The notes: generated from the letters alone by a model not told the origin. Positions 37,531 to 46,968 are shown, numbered from the stretch's first letter. The stretch is DNA of 64,000 nucleotides from Desulfuromonas acetoxidans DSM 684 (GCF_000167355.1 NZ_AAEW02000016.1:1-64000); one strand, 5' to 3'. Made by a program: numbers and translations.

Positions 37531-39447
37531 ATGGCATCTCAACGAAATATTATCATTGGCACCGCCGGTCACGTCGACCACGGTAAATCCGAGCTGATCA
37601 AAGCGTTGACCGGCGTTCAGACCGACCGCCTCAAAGAGGAACAGCAACGCGGCATCTCCATTGACCTCGGCTTTGCGGCGTTTGATCTGCCCAATGGCGA
37701 CCATGCCGGTGTCATTGACGTTCCCGGACACGAAAAATTTATCAACAACATGCTAGCCGGCATCGGCGGCATCGACCTGGTTCTACTGGTCATCGACTGC
37801 AACGAAGGGGTGATGCCGCAGACCCATGAGCATCTGCAGATCCTCAATTTGTTGCAGATTCCCCAGGGGATCATTGTCATGACCAAGGTTGATCTCGCTG
37901 ATGAAGAATGGATCGATATCGTCGAAGAGGAAGTACGTGAAGAAGTTGCCGGAACCTTCCTCGAAAAAGCGCCAATGTGTCGGGTGTCATCCATCACCAA
38001 ACAAGGAATTCCCCAATTGATCGACGCCGTGGTTGACGCGGTGAAGGATTTGCCGCAACGCGATTCCGACGGCCCCATGCGCCTCCCCATCGACCGGCAC
38101 TTCTCTGTGGCCGGTTTCGGCACCGTGGTCACCGGCACCCTGCTCACCGGTCAAGTCAGTGTTGGAGATACCGTCGAAGTATTGCCACCGGGTGAAAAGG
38201 TGCGCATCCGCGATGTCCAGGTCCATGGCAAAAAACAATTGACCGCCCAATGCGGCCAACGGGTTGCCCTGAATCTGGCAGGATTGGAACGGGACGTGCT
38301 CCAGCGTGGTTGCGTCATCAGCACGCCGGGCATCTTTGAGCAAACCAGTCGTATTGACGCTCGCCTTACCTTGCTCGACGACGCACCTCGCCCGATCAAA
38401 TTCCGCGACCCGGTCCATTTTCACCTCGGCACCGCCCGCGTAGTGGGCCTGGTCGCCCTGCTCGACCGCGACGAATTACAGCCGGGTGAATCCGCCCTGG
38501 TACAGATCCACCTCGACAAGCCGATGGTCGCTCATCGCCAGGATCGTTTCATCATCCGCTCTTATTCGCCGGTCACCACTATCGGCGGAGGGCTGGTGAT
38601 TGATCCGGGCCCAGAAAAACATAAGCGCTTTCGCCCCGAGGTGATGAAAGCGATTGAAGAGCTCGAATCTGGAGAAAGCTCCTTTTTGCTGCAAAAGCTC
38701 ACCGAGCTGCAATGCGCCCGAGTCAAAGACCTCGAACAGTTGTCCGGTATGGGTCGCGAACGGATCACTTCTCATCTTGAGCAACTGGCTCAGGAAGGCA
38801 AAGTTTACCTGCTGTCTGATCAATGGCTGCCAGCCTCACTGGTACGCGCCTTTGAAGGACAGCTTGTTGACCTGGTCACCCAGGGACATGACGATAAGCC
38901 TTTACTCCCCGGCACTCTGCACGCCACCCTCAAGTCACGTCTGCCCAAGCGCTTGTCACCCAAAGCGTTTGACGCGCTGTTGACACGCACACCGCTGCAA
39001 CGGGTGGGCGAGTGGGTACAGTCGGAAGGGTTCCAACCCAACCCGACGGACACACAACGCCAGGATCTCGAACGAATTGAAGAGGCCTACCGTGCTGCCG
39101 GCGTTCAGGCCAAAGGGCGCCGTGACATGCTCGACAGGCTCGGTTTCAGTGAGGAACAACTGGAAGATTACCTGGGCTATCTGTTTTTCAACGGTCGCCT
39201 GATCAAACTGACTGAGGACACCTTTTTCCACCACAGCAGCTATCGTTTAGCGGTAGAAAAACTGGTGGCTTATTTTGCCGACAATCAAAGCCTGACCCTG
39301 GGCGAATATCGCGATCTGCTGGGCAGTGCCCGCAAACCGGTTCAAGCATTGCTGGAACATTTTGACGATCTCAAATACACCATGCGTAAAGACGATGCAC
39401 GGCAAGCCTGGAAATTACCGAGCCAAGAACATCTGGCCTCTCTCTAG
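37531..39447 (+). CDS. selB: Selenocysteine-specific elongation factor SelB
   Basis: GTPase that brings Sec-tRNA-Sec to UGA codons next to a SECIS hairpin; 638 residues. GTAGHVDHGKS is at 10-20, DVPGHEKF is G3 and MTKVD is G4. Beta-barrel domains follow, then C-terminal winged helices (about 380-635) that bind SECIS. The family N-terminus aligns with MASQRNIIIG, so the ATG at 37531 is preferred to the GTG at 37504, which would overlap selA by 17 bases. Neither start has a strong ribosome site, so coupling to selA is likely. Confidence 0.96.
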   Translation: MASQRNIIIGTAGHVDHGKSELIKALTGVQTDRLKEEQQRGISIDLGFAAFDLPNGDHAGVIDVPGHEKFINNMLAGIGGIDLVLLVIDCNEGVMPQTHEHLQILNLLQIPQGIIVMTKVDLADEEWIDIVEEEVREEVAGTFLEKAPMCRVSSITKQGIPQLIDAVVDAVKDLPQRDSDGPMRLPIDRHFSVAGFGTVVTGTLLTGQVSVGDTVEVLPPGEKVRIRDVQVHGKKQLTAQCGQRVALNLAGLERDVLQRGCVISTPGIFEQTSRIDARLTLLDDAPRPIKFRDPVHFHLGTARVVGLVALLDRDELQPGESALVQIHLDKPMVAHRQDRFIIRSYSPVTTIGGGLVIDPGPEKHKRFRPEVMKAIEELESGESSFLLQKLTELQCARVKDLEQLSGMGRERITSHLEQLAQEGKVYLLSDQWLPASLVRAFEGQLVDLVTQGHDDKPLLPGTLHATLKSRLPKRLSPKAFDALLTRTPLQRVGEWVQSEGFQPNPTDTQRQDLERIEEAYRAAGVQAKGRRDMLDRLGFSEEQLEDYLGYLFFNGRLIKLTEDTFFHHSSYRLAVEKLVAYFADNQSLTLGEYRDLLGSARKPVQALLEHFDDLKYTMRKDDARQAWKLPSQEHLASL

Positions 39448-39476
39448 ACATTAACCCTGCAGCTATAAGGATGATC

Positions 39477-40517
39477 ATGGATAAATCAAAAACCAGCCTG
39501 ACCCAACTGGCACGAAGCGCTGGCTGAGCGGCAAAATTGGGTCCCGAGACCCTGGCTCAGGTGCTGAGCCAATTGCCACATAACGATGACCCACGGTTGT
39601 TGTCCCACGATATTCCCTGCGCTGATGCCGGAATCTACAAACTGACCGATGATATCCTGCTGCTGCAATCCATCGACTTCTTTACGCCGGTCGTCGACGA
39701 TCCGTATATGTTTGGCGCCATTGCCGCGGCCAATGCCCTGTCGGATGTGTTTGCTATGGGCGGCCAGCCGATTACCGCGATGAACATGGTTGGTTTCCCC
39801 AATTGCCTGCCGGTGGATGTGCTGACGGAAATCCTCAAAGGCGGCACCGCCAAAGTGCATGAAGCTGGAGCCACTATGGTTGGTGGCCACTCGGTAGAAG
39901 ATGAAGAACCCAAATACGGTTTGGCTGTCACCGGTACGGTTCACCCCGACAATTTGATTACCTCACAGGGGTGCAAACCCGGCGACATTCTGGTTCTGAC
40001 GAAGCCGCTCGGCACCGGCTTGCTGACCACCGCCTTGAAAGCTGAGGTGATCAATGAAGCACAGATCACAGAGGCGCTGCAAGGGATGGCGCGACTCAAC
40101 CGCTACGCCTCGGAAGCGATGCGTCAGGTCGGTATCTCCGCCTGTACCGATGTCACCGGCTTTGGCCTGCTCGGCCACGCCCTGGAGATGGCCGAGGCCA
40201 GCGGTATCCGTCTGCTGATTTCCGGGTCCAGCCTGCCAGAATACCCGCTGGCGCGCGACATGGCCGAGACAGGACTGGTACCGGAAGGCAGTTTTCGCAA
40301 TAACCGTCACTACATGCCGCGGGTGACCGGGGCGGAGCATCAAGCCCAAGCAGACATTGATCTGCTGTGTGACCCACAAACCTCCGGTGGGCTGCTGATG
40401 GCCGTTCATCCGGAACGACTTGATGCATTATGTCAGGCGCTGAAACACGCTGGTGACCACGCCTTTGTTATCGGCGAAGTGGCGGATGGGCCTGCAGGTA
40501 CGATGGAATTGATCTGA
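39477..40517 (+). CDS. selD: Selenophosphate synthetase with selenocysteine at residue 17 (UGA)
   Basis: Makes selenophosphate from selenide and ATP; 346 residues if the in-frame TGA at 39525-39527 is read as Sec. Upstream of it M-D-K-S-K-T-S-L-T-Q-L-A-R-S-A-G matches the SelD N-terminus, and Ala-Ala-Lys follows, so Sec17 and Lys20 fall where E. coli SelD has Cys17 and Lys20. Gene callers that stop at TGA would start at 39537 and lose the active site. AAGGA lies six bases before the ATG at 39477. The ATP-binding core (VVDDPYMFGAIAAANALSD, GGHSVEDEEPKYG) is intact. It follows selB after 29 bases. Confidence 0.95.
39528..39577 (+). promoter_or_regulatory. Putative bacterial SECIS element in selD
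   Basis: Directly after the UGA, GGGTC (39539-39543) and GACCC (39548-39552) form a short hairpin whose loop CCGA starts 17 bases after the UGA, within the range I know for bacterial SECIS. A second perfect hairpin, GGCTCAG/CTGAGCC with loop GTG, follows at 39554-39570. GGCAAAATTGG and CCAATTGCC could close both. SelB would bind one of these. Confidence 0.55.
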
Positions 40518-40650
40518 GATGCACCTGAAAAATAACGCTCCCGAGCAGGTCGACAAGTCAAAGGATGCCGCCGACCGGAGCAAAACCCGGCGACGTTGAC
40601 TTTGATCTTGAGCTTCAATGGTTCGTCACTCGGAACTGATCGCGCTGAGG

Positions 40651-41231
40651 TTCATTGCGTTCGGTGCTGCTAAACGGGAGAGCTGGGCTACTTAATAACA
40701 CACGACTGCAGGGCGGGCACCGTCCCGCCCGTTTGATCGGTGCCACAACAGAGATAGAGCGCGACCGAAGATTGTTATCAACGTTTTACGCCAAAGATGA
40801 TGAGTTGCACGATTCGTCGACCTAAAGGGCGGCGAGCCGGATCTGCAAAGCATCACGGAAACAGACACGGTGTAGGTGAATCCAGGTTCAGGAGGTGTTC
40901 AAGCTGGTTTTTGCATCCTTTTGAGCGGCAAGTCAAAAGGATGTCGCCTGCCGGGGCGAATCCCGGCGACCTTGACTTTGACCTTGATCTTCAGTGGTTC
41001 GTCATCCGAAACGAATCGCACCGGCAAACTTCATCCGTTCGCGATGGTGGTACCCACGTGACGCGGGCTTCCGCGCCCGCACGTCGGGGCACTTTTGCGT
41101 CGACAAAAGTACCGCAAAATCGACTCCCGTCATTGCACCCTATCGGGTTCCCTCTCTCCATTCTCTTACATCGCAATGTCGGCAAAACTCGCTAACGCTC
41201 AAACAGGTTGCCGACAACCATTGCGCTGACG
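40651..41231. repeat. Repeat unit 1 (581 bp)
   Basis: The unit runs from TTCATTGCGTTCGG to the base before its next occurrence. It contains the hairpin at 40711-40730 that may serve as terminator of selABD, and a perfect ACTTTTG/CAAAAGT hairpin at 41091-41110. Confidence 0.8.
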
Positions 41232-41984
41232 TTCATTGCGTTCGGTGCTGCTGAACGGGAGGGCTTGGCTGCTAAATGACACTCTGCCGCAAGGGCGGGC
41301 ACCGTCCCGCCCGTTTGATCGGTGCCACACCAGTGGTAGAGCGCGACTTAAGATTGTTATCAACGTTTTACGCCAAAGATGATGCGTTGCATGATTCGTC
41401 GACCTAAAGGGCGGCGAGCCGGATCTGTGACGCGTAACGGAAACAGACGCATTGTCGGTTAATCCAGGTTCAGGAGGTGTTCAAGCTGGTTTTTGCATCC
41501 TTTTGAGCGGCAAGTCAAAAGGATGTCGGCTGCCGGGACGAAACCCGGCGACCTTGACTTTGACCTTGATCTTCAGTGGTTCGTCATCCGAAACGAATCG
41601 CACCGGCAAACTTCATCCGTTCGCGATGGTGGTACCCACGTGACGCGGGCTTCCGCGCCCGCACGTCGGCCCACTTTTGCGTCGACAAAAGGGGAGCAAA
41701 ATCGACTCCCAAGGGGTTGTCATCAATCAGCCTTCACGGAGTTGTTGCGGATTTTTTTCACGTCAGCCGCGTTATCGGTCGTCGCCATAGAACGACTATA
41801 GCTCCTCCCTCTGCCTTGCTGACGCAAAAAATCTCACGCAACACCTCTCGTTCCTCTGATCAATAACAACCCCATTGCGCCCTTACGGGTTCCCTCTCTG
41901 CGTTCACTAACACCGCGATGTCGGCAAAACTCGCCCAGTCGGCATCAGTCCTCAAACAGGTTGCCGACAACTATCGCACTGACG
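41232..41984. repeat. Repeat unit 2 (753 bp, with an extra segment)
   Basis: Matches unit 1 closely until about 41690, then contains roughly 160-170 extra bases (about 41715-41870) before rejoining the unit pattern at TACGGGTTCCCTCTC. The hairpin GGGCGGG/CCCGCCC lies at 41293-41312. Confidence 0.8.
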
Positions 41985-42330
41985 TTCATTGCGTTCGGCG
42001 CTGCTGAACGGGAGGGCTGGGCTGCTCAATAACACACGACTGCAGGGCGGGCACCGTCCCGCCCGTTTGATCGGTGCCACACCAGAGATAGAGCGCGACT
42101 GAAGATTGTTATCACCGTTTTACGCCACAGGAGATGAGTTGCACGATTCGTCGACCTAAAGGGCGGCGAACCGAATCCGTGACGCATGACGGAAACAGAC
42201 ACAGTGCAGGTTAATCCAGGTCCAGGAGGTGTTCAAGCTGGCTTTTGCATACTTTTGAGCGGCCTATCAAAAGTATGTCGGCTGCCGGGACGAATCCCGG
42301 CGACCTTGACTTTGTCCTTAGGTGGTTCGA
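41985..42330. repeat. Repeat unit 3 (truncated)
   Basis: Carries the first 340 or so bases of the unit, including the hairpin at 42045-42064, and stops inside the CGACCTTGACTTTG segment, where unique sequence begins. Confidence 0.78.
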
Positions 42331-42354
42331 TCGGTTAAACGGATTGCAATGAAT

Positions 42355-42404
42355 GTCAAACCTCGGGCTGCAAGATAATAAACAGTTGCAGCCCACGGTT
42401 TGAC
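42355..42404 (-). terminator. Strong hairpin after the diguanylate cyclase gene
   Basis: GTCAAACC (42355-42362) and GGGCTGCAA (42365-42373) pair with TTGCAGCCC (42386-42394) and GGTTTGAC (42397-42404): 17 bp with a small internal loop. It lies seven bases past the stop of the minus-strand gene. No clean T-run follows, so its efficiency as a terminator is uncertain. Confidence 0.5.
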
Positions 42405-42411
42405 ATCACAA

Positions 42412-44325
42412 TCAGAATTCCTCAGCCGTCCACATCGACTCTTCAAAACGTAACGCCCTATTGCGGCCGGTTTCCTTCGCCCGATACAGGGCAACATCAG
42501 CATACTTAATTGACTGCCAGAATCCTTCGGAATCGCCGGGATATTCGCTGACACCAAGGCTGATGGTTTTACGGATTTTTTCCGGGCCGACCATAAACAC
42601 CTTATCTTCGATATTGCTGCGGATTTTCTCAGCAACGCTCATGGCGTCACCGGCCTCAATATCGGTGAGAATAACCAGAAACTCCTCACCACCAAAGCGT
42701 ACAACCACATCCGATTCGCGAACCGATTTCTGAATAATCGCCGAGGTCTCCTTAAGCACCTGATCACCGGCATCATGACCGTACTGATCGTTGACCTGCT
42801 TGAAAAAATCGATATCACACATCAACAAGCCAATGTTCTTTTTGCGCCGCAGAGTGCCGGCAATGAGATGGCCAGCCTGATCCTGGAGGAACCGACGATT
42901 GAACAAACCGGTCATTGGATCGCGCAACGAAGATTCGCGCAGCGTGTTCATCAAACGCTTGGCTTCAAGAACCGACAACGATTGCTTAATATAAGCTTCA
43001 GCCTTGGCTACCTTTTGCTCAATTTCGTTACGGCTCAACGCCTGCTCACCCTCTTTTTCAAAAACAAACTGCACCACGCCACCGGCATGACCGCCAATGA
43101 TCATCGGTACACACACATGCACCTTGGTCTGGTCCTCCATAAACTGTTTGCATACCCGATCATAGGCCAGCGACGAGATGGGATGGCCGGTTTTCACTGC
43201 CCGACACAGATCACAGGACGTAAGAATATCGGGATGACAATCCAGCTCTTTTTCCGACATCGCCACAGGAAACACGGCCTGCATCCCTTTATAATCAGAG
43301 TTGACCTCGTAAATACGGTAATTTTCAATTCCGACATTGGTGCTAAATGCCTCGCCCATGCGCGAGTAAACATCTTCCAGAGTGGCATCCTCTTCAATAA
43401 CATTTTTGAACACCGTCATACCGTGCACCGTGTCCATCAGATCGTTAAACTCCTGACTCATCTCACCGATTTCATCATCGGAACGCACCTGAATCTTATC
43501 GGTCAGATCAACATGACCGGTCGCCAAGGTATGTATTTTGGCAATCATTGAAGACACTGGAATGACGATGGAGTCGGAAATCCAGAACGTAAAAATAGCC
43601 AGTAGCCCACTGGCCAGAGTCAACACGGTGATGATCATCCAGAATGCGTAACTGGTTGTCGTCGTAATGGCACCGGAATAGCGATTGGTCTGGTGAGAGA
43701 TCGATTCGAGAAAGCTGACCGTGGCATTGGTCATTTCCGCTTCCGCCGCGACAAATCGGCCGGTCAATTGTTCGAGCTTGGGTTGGTCAACACTCCCGCT
43801 CTGTAACTGTTCCATTTTAAGAAAGGTGATTTCATTGACCAGCTGCATCAATGTCTGAGTCGACTGAGTGACGGTTTTCAGATAGTTCTGATTGCCCTCT
43901 TCGTCGATCCAGCTGGTGCGACTGATCTTTTCCCAAATCAAATGCAGTGGTGAAGCCATTTTGGGTGACTGCAACGGTTCGAGCCCCTGGCTTATGGCCA
44001 TCAAACTGGCTTTAACCCGTTCCGACTTCAGCGTCACGGTTTGTTCACGACCAGCTTCAGAAAGGTCTACCAGCAAATGCCCCATCTCGTTGGAACTGCG
44101 TAAGGCGTCCTGAGCAAAGCGCTCATAGGGCAACAGCCGATCCACCACTTGCGAGGTTTTGATATTGACATCGACCAGCACATAAAACGACACACAGGAT
44201 AACAACACAAACCAGAACAGCACCCCGACGGAAAACAATGAGAACTTGCGGCGAATCGGCAAATCCACAAAGGTAATCAGACGGATAAACCGTTTGACCA
44301 GGCCCCTCTTCTTGGTTTCAAGCAT
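42412..44325 (-). CDS. Membrane diguanylate cyclase with HAMP and GAF-like domains
   Basis: A 637-residue protein. The first transmembrane helix lies at about 28-50, a periplasmic sensor of about 170 residues follows, and the second helix is at about 222-245. HAMP comes next, then a GAF-like domain (about 310-460) with a cysteine cluster (CHPDILTSCDLC), and C-terminal GGDEF (about 475-630). The active-site motif FGGEEF and DIDFFKQVNDQYGHDAGD are intact. GGAGG lies five bases before the ATG at 44325, so that start is preferred to 44346. The cysteines might bind a metal or cofactor, which is not provable here. It would raise c-di-GMP in response to a periplasmic signal. Confidence 0.92.
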   Translation of the reverse strand: MLETKKRGLVKRFIRLITFVDLPIRRKFSLFSVGVLFWFVLLSCVSFYVLVDVNIKTSQVVDRLLPYERFAQDALRSSNEMGHLLVDLSEAGREQTVTLKSERVKASLMAISQGLEPLQSPKMASPLHLIWEKISRTSWIDEEGNQNYLKTVTQSTQTLMQLVNEITFLKMEQLQSGSVDQPKLEQLTGRFVAAEAEMTNATVSFLESISHQTNRYSGAITTTTSYAFWMIITVLTLASGLLAIFTFWISDSIVIPVSSMIAKIHTLATGHVDLTDKIQVRSDDEIGEMSQEFNDLMDTVHGMTVFKNVIEEDATLEDVYSRMGEAFSTNVGIENYRIYEVNSDYKGMQAVFPVAMSEKELDCHPDILTSCDLCRAVKTGHPISSLAYDRVCKQFMEDQTKVHVCVPMIIGGHAGGVVQFVFEKEGEQALSRNEIEQKVAKAEAYIKQSLSVLEAKRLMNTLRESSLRDPMTGLFNRRFLQDQAGHLIAGTLRRKKNIGLLMCDIDFFKQVNDQYGHDAGDQVLKETSAIIQKSVRESDVVVRFGGEEFLVILTDIEAGDAMSVAEKIRSNIEDKVFMVGPEKIRKTISLGVSEYPGDSEGFWQSIKYADVALYRAKETGRNRALRFEESMWTAEEF

Positions 44326-44446
44326 GTCATCCTCCCGCAGGCTCAACCCATCGTGCTCACGTTAAACGCGCCATCCTAATGTGTTTCGCAAGGACGTCAT
44401 GAGCACGCGGGTTCCAGTGATGTTTTATCAGTGATATAACCATGTT

Positions 44447-44459
44447 AGCTAGGCTAGCT
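44447..44459. other. 13-bp palindrome upstream of the diguanylate cyclase
   Basis: AGCTAG-G-CTAGCT is a perfect dyad in the 162-base gap between the flavin reductase stop and the cyclase start. CGTGCTCA and TGAGCACG form a wider inverted repeat nearer the gene. Either may be an operator; no promoter boxes stand out. Confidence 0.3.
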
Positions 44460-44487
44460 GTGTCATTTTACGGGGCATCTGTCCCAT

Positions 44488-45069
44488 TTATGACGATTTT
44501 CCCATCAACGTTTTACCAACTGCAAAAGCCTTACCAACCTCTTCACCAACTTTGAAGTAGGCCCGATTGCCCGGAGCAAACAGAATCGGGTTCACTTTGG
44601 TAATATCAGGGTTGCCGTTGCCATCAAGGCAACTCTCTTCCACTTTAACATCCATGATCTCACCAATCATTTGGGTATGGCCACCCAACTCAAAGTGATT
44701 TAACAACCGGCACTCGATCACCAGCGGGCACTCGCACAGCAACGGCGCATTGACATGAGTGGCCTGCTCAGTGGTCAAGCCGGCCGCAGCAATTTTATCT
44801 TCATTGCGACCACTGGCCAGACCAAAATAGTCTGCCGGGACCGTCAGTTCGACATTGGGGATGTTGATGGTAAATGCCTTGTGATGGAGAATTCCGTCGT
44901 AACTATAGCGTTCTTTACGTACGGAGACGGCGATACTCGGGGGGATGGAATTGCAAATCCCCCCCCAGGCAGCATTCATCATATTGGCGTGGCCATCCTT
45001 GTCATAACTGCCGACCAGATAGACGGGCGTCGGATAGGCCAGGGTTTGGGGACCTAGTGATTTCTTCAT
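44488..45069 (-). CDS. Flavin reductase family protein (flavoredoxin-like)
   Basis: A 193-residue FMN-binding split-barrel protein. The segments PTPVYLVGSYDKDGHANMMNAAW and the SVRKERYSYDGI stretch are typical of flavoredoxin or flavin reductase-like proteins; PADYFGLASGRNEDK is also characteristic. It may shuttle electrons between ferredoxin or NADH and an acceptor. GGAGG precedes the ATG at 45069, which overlaps the stop of the radical SAM gene by four bases (ATGA), so the two are translationally coupled. Confidence 0.85.
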   Translation of the reverse strand: MKKSLGPQTLAYPTPVYLVGSYDKDGHANMMNAAWGGICNSIPPSIAVSVRKERYSYDGILHHKAFTINIPNVELTVPADYFGLASGRNEDKIAAAGLTTEQATHVNAPLLCECPLVIECRLLNHFELGGHTQMIGEIMDVKVEESCLDGNGNPDITKVNPILFAPGNRAYFKVGEEVGKAFAVGKTLMGKSS

Positions 45070-46811
45070 ACGTTTTCCTCCTTTTGAGCATGGCACACCC
45101 CGCAACGTGTACAGGCGCGATGACAGGGAGCCGTCAATTGACCCAGCAAGGATCGCTGGTAATCGTTCCATAGATAATCAGTATTCACACCGCTATCAAT
45201 CACCCCCCAGGGCAAGAGGTCCTCGCGCCGACGGGGTTGATGAACGAGTTGGTTGAGATCGACACACCGGTTACGGCACGCCGCTTTCAGGTTCATGCCA
45301 TCAGCCAGCAGCGGCAACAGATGAGCGACCTGGCGATCGCCGATGGCCAGCAGGGCCTGCAACTCAGCACTACGCAGGGACTCCACCTGCAACTGCACAT
45401 TGGCAAGACGGTTAATCGCCTTGCGCAGTTGGGTCACTTTTTTCTTCAATGACGCCTGCGTATCCATGGCGCACCATTGAAAGGGCGTTGTCGGTTTGGG
45501 AATGAACGGATTAACAGACACCGTAATGGTACCAAGTCGGCCAAACGGTTTCTGCTTCTCAACCCAGAGCTGACGGATGGTTTTGATCAGGTCGATAAAT
45601 GCATCCAGATCCTCGACCTGTTCGTCGGGCAAACCAATGAGAAAATACAGCTTGAGATTGAGAATCCCCTCCTCGGCAAGCAGACCTACCGCAGCGAGAA
45701 TCTGCTCTTCAGTCAAATTCTTATTGATTAGATCACGCATCCGCTGACTGCCAGCTTCCGGAGCCAATGCCAGGGTCTTTTGACCACCGTCGCGCAGTGC
45801 TGCGACTTCGTCACGGGTCAGGCTGTCGATGCGCAAACTTGCCACGGACACGTGACCACCGTGGTCGCGAATAGACTGGCTGACGTGCTCAAGGTGGCTG
45901 TAATCGGAAACGGCGGCGCCCACCAAGCCAGCGGTTTCCTGCGCAACAAGATCCGGCAATATCTGTGAGCACAGGATGCCGGCACTCTTTTCGCGTGGCG
46001 GCAAATAAGTAAAGCCGGTGGCGCAGAACCGACACCCTCGTGAGCACCCCCGCGACACCTCGTGCAGATGCATGGTGCCAAACGCGGTATGGGGTGTAAG
46101 AATAAATGAGCGGCAGTCGCTGGTATTGAGGTCAGCAAGCCATTGTCGTCTGACCCGTTCCGGAGCCGGTTCACGTACATCAACGCCAGTCCGTTGACCG
46201 TTGTCATCATAGTGGGGCTGATAGTAGGCCGGGCAGTAAAATCCCGGCTGGCGCACCAGCGCATCCAGGACATCATCACGACTCAGTCCCTGATTTAGCG
46301 TGTCAAGCAGTGGCGTCAACAGAACTTCCGACTCCCCAATGACGAACACGTCGATAAATTCAGCCACGGGCTCAGGATTGAGCATTGCACAAATTCCGCC
46401 GGCGACAAATAAAGGCGCCTCAGCATCACGTTCCTGACGCCACAACGGCATGCGGGTCATCCGTGCAAGGATCGGAAGGTTCAAATAGTCGTTCTCAAAC
46501 GACAGCGAGAACATCACCACGTCAAAGTCACGCAGGGGGAGTTGTGACTCCAACGACAGCAGGTGATTGTTGTGATAGAAGTCCACCTCATCGCGATCTG
46601 GCAGAAAAAAACGCTCACACCAACAGTCATCACGCTGCTGAATGCCATGATAAACAGCCTGAAAGCCCAGGTTACTCATGGCGTGGTAATAGGTGTTGGG
46701 ATAGATCAGGGCGACCTTAGTCTGGTCGTGCCACGGTTTGGTCACCGCACCGACCTCATCGGCCAGCCGTTGACAGCGTCTGTCGCGTATGTCTTCAGCG
46801 GATAGCGCCAT
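45066..46811 (-). CDS. B12-binding-type radical SAM protein (TIGR03960-like)
   Basis: A 581-residue protein. An N-terminal cobalamin-binding-like region (VALIYPNTYYHAMSNLGFQAVY, VVMFSLSFENDYLN) precedes the radical SAM core, whose cluster motif is SRGCSRGCRFC near residue 250. The C-terminus has a second cysteine set (CHRACTRCGVC), a possible auxiliary cluster. TIGR03960 proteins often lie near a DUF2344 protein and RNase G; here the partner is a flavin reductase, which is unusual. The substrate is unknown. The start is ATG at 46811 with AGGG eight bases upstream. Confidence 0.85.
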   Translation of the reverse strand: MALSAEDIRDRRCQRLADEVGAVTKPWHDQTKVALIYPNTYYHAMSNLGFQAVYHGIQQRDDCWCERFFLPDRDEVDFYHNNHLLSLESQLPLRDFDVVMFSLSFENDYLNLPILARMTRMPLWRQERDAEAPLFVAGGICAMLNPEPVAEFIDVFVIGESEVLLTPLLDTLNQGLSRDDVLDALVRQPGFYCPAYYQPHYDDNGQRTGVDVREPAPERVRRQWLADLNTSDCRSFILTPHTAFGTMHLHEVSRGCSRGCRFCATGFTYLPPREKSAGILCSQILPDLVAQETAGLVGAAVSDYSHLEHVSQSIRDHGGHVSVASLRIDSLTRDEVAALRDGGQKTLALAPEAGSQRMRDLINKNLTEEQILAAVGLLAEEGILNLKLYFLIGLPDEQVEDLDAFIDLIKTIRQLWVEKQKPFGRLGTITVSVNPFIPKPTTPFQWCAMDTQASLKKKVTQLRKAINRLANVQLQVESLRSAELQALLAIGDRQVAHLLPLLADGMNLKAACRNRCVDLNQLVHQPRRREDLLPWGVIDSGVNTDYLWNDYQRSLLGQLTAPCHRACTRCGVCHAQKEENV

Positions 46812-46831
46812 GGTCACAGCCCTGAATTGGT

Positions 46832-46862
46832 AAAAAAGGAACGGGGACCACAAGGGTCCCCG
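46832..46862 (-). terminator. Intrinsic terminator after ftsZ
   Basis: On the minus strand CGGGGACC and GGTCCCCG form an 8-bp stem with a 5-base loop, followed by TTCCTTTTTT. It lies 107 bases past the ftsZ stop and ends the mur-fts cluster. Confidence 0.85.
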
Positions 46863-46968
46863 ATCTGAGGGAGTTATACATGACCAGAGTCAGTACAACT
46901 TATCCAGCTTCGCGGGCGGAGATCCGCTGACTGGATAACGGGTGGCACTGCAGCAGGTGTGCAGTGAA

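Larger units (their letters stand above)
40541..42330. repeat. Tandem array of long imperfect non-coding repeats (about 580-750 bp units)
   Basis: The 1.9-kb gap between selD and the next gene contains no credible gene. It is built from a diverged half-unit (40541-40640), two full units (40651-41231, 41232-41984) and a truncated third (41985-42330). Each full unit carries, in order, TTCATTGCGTTCGG, the hairpin GGGCGGG/CCCGCCC, CGTTTTACGCCA, a TCGTCGACCTAAAGGGCGGCG segment, CAAGTCAAAAGGATGTCG, CCCGGCGACCTTGACTTTG and a G+C-rich hairpin (near 41060-41085 in unit 1). Open frames inside repeat from unit to unit and have no family resemblance. Confidence 0.85.

Noticed and set aside
39537-40517. 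selD starting at the GTG-type codon after the UGA (326 residues)
   Set aside because: This would remove the catalytic residue 17 and Lys20; the upstream sequence matches the SelD N-terminus and has its own ribosome site.
40797-41866. Open frames of 60-130 codons within the repeat array
   Set aside because: They recur in each unit in the same place, differ in frame and length between units and show no protein family; products of repeat sequence.
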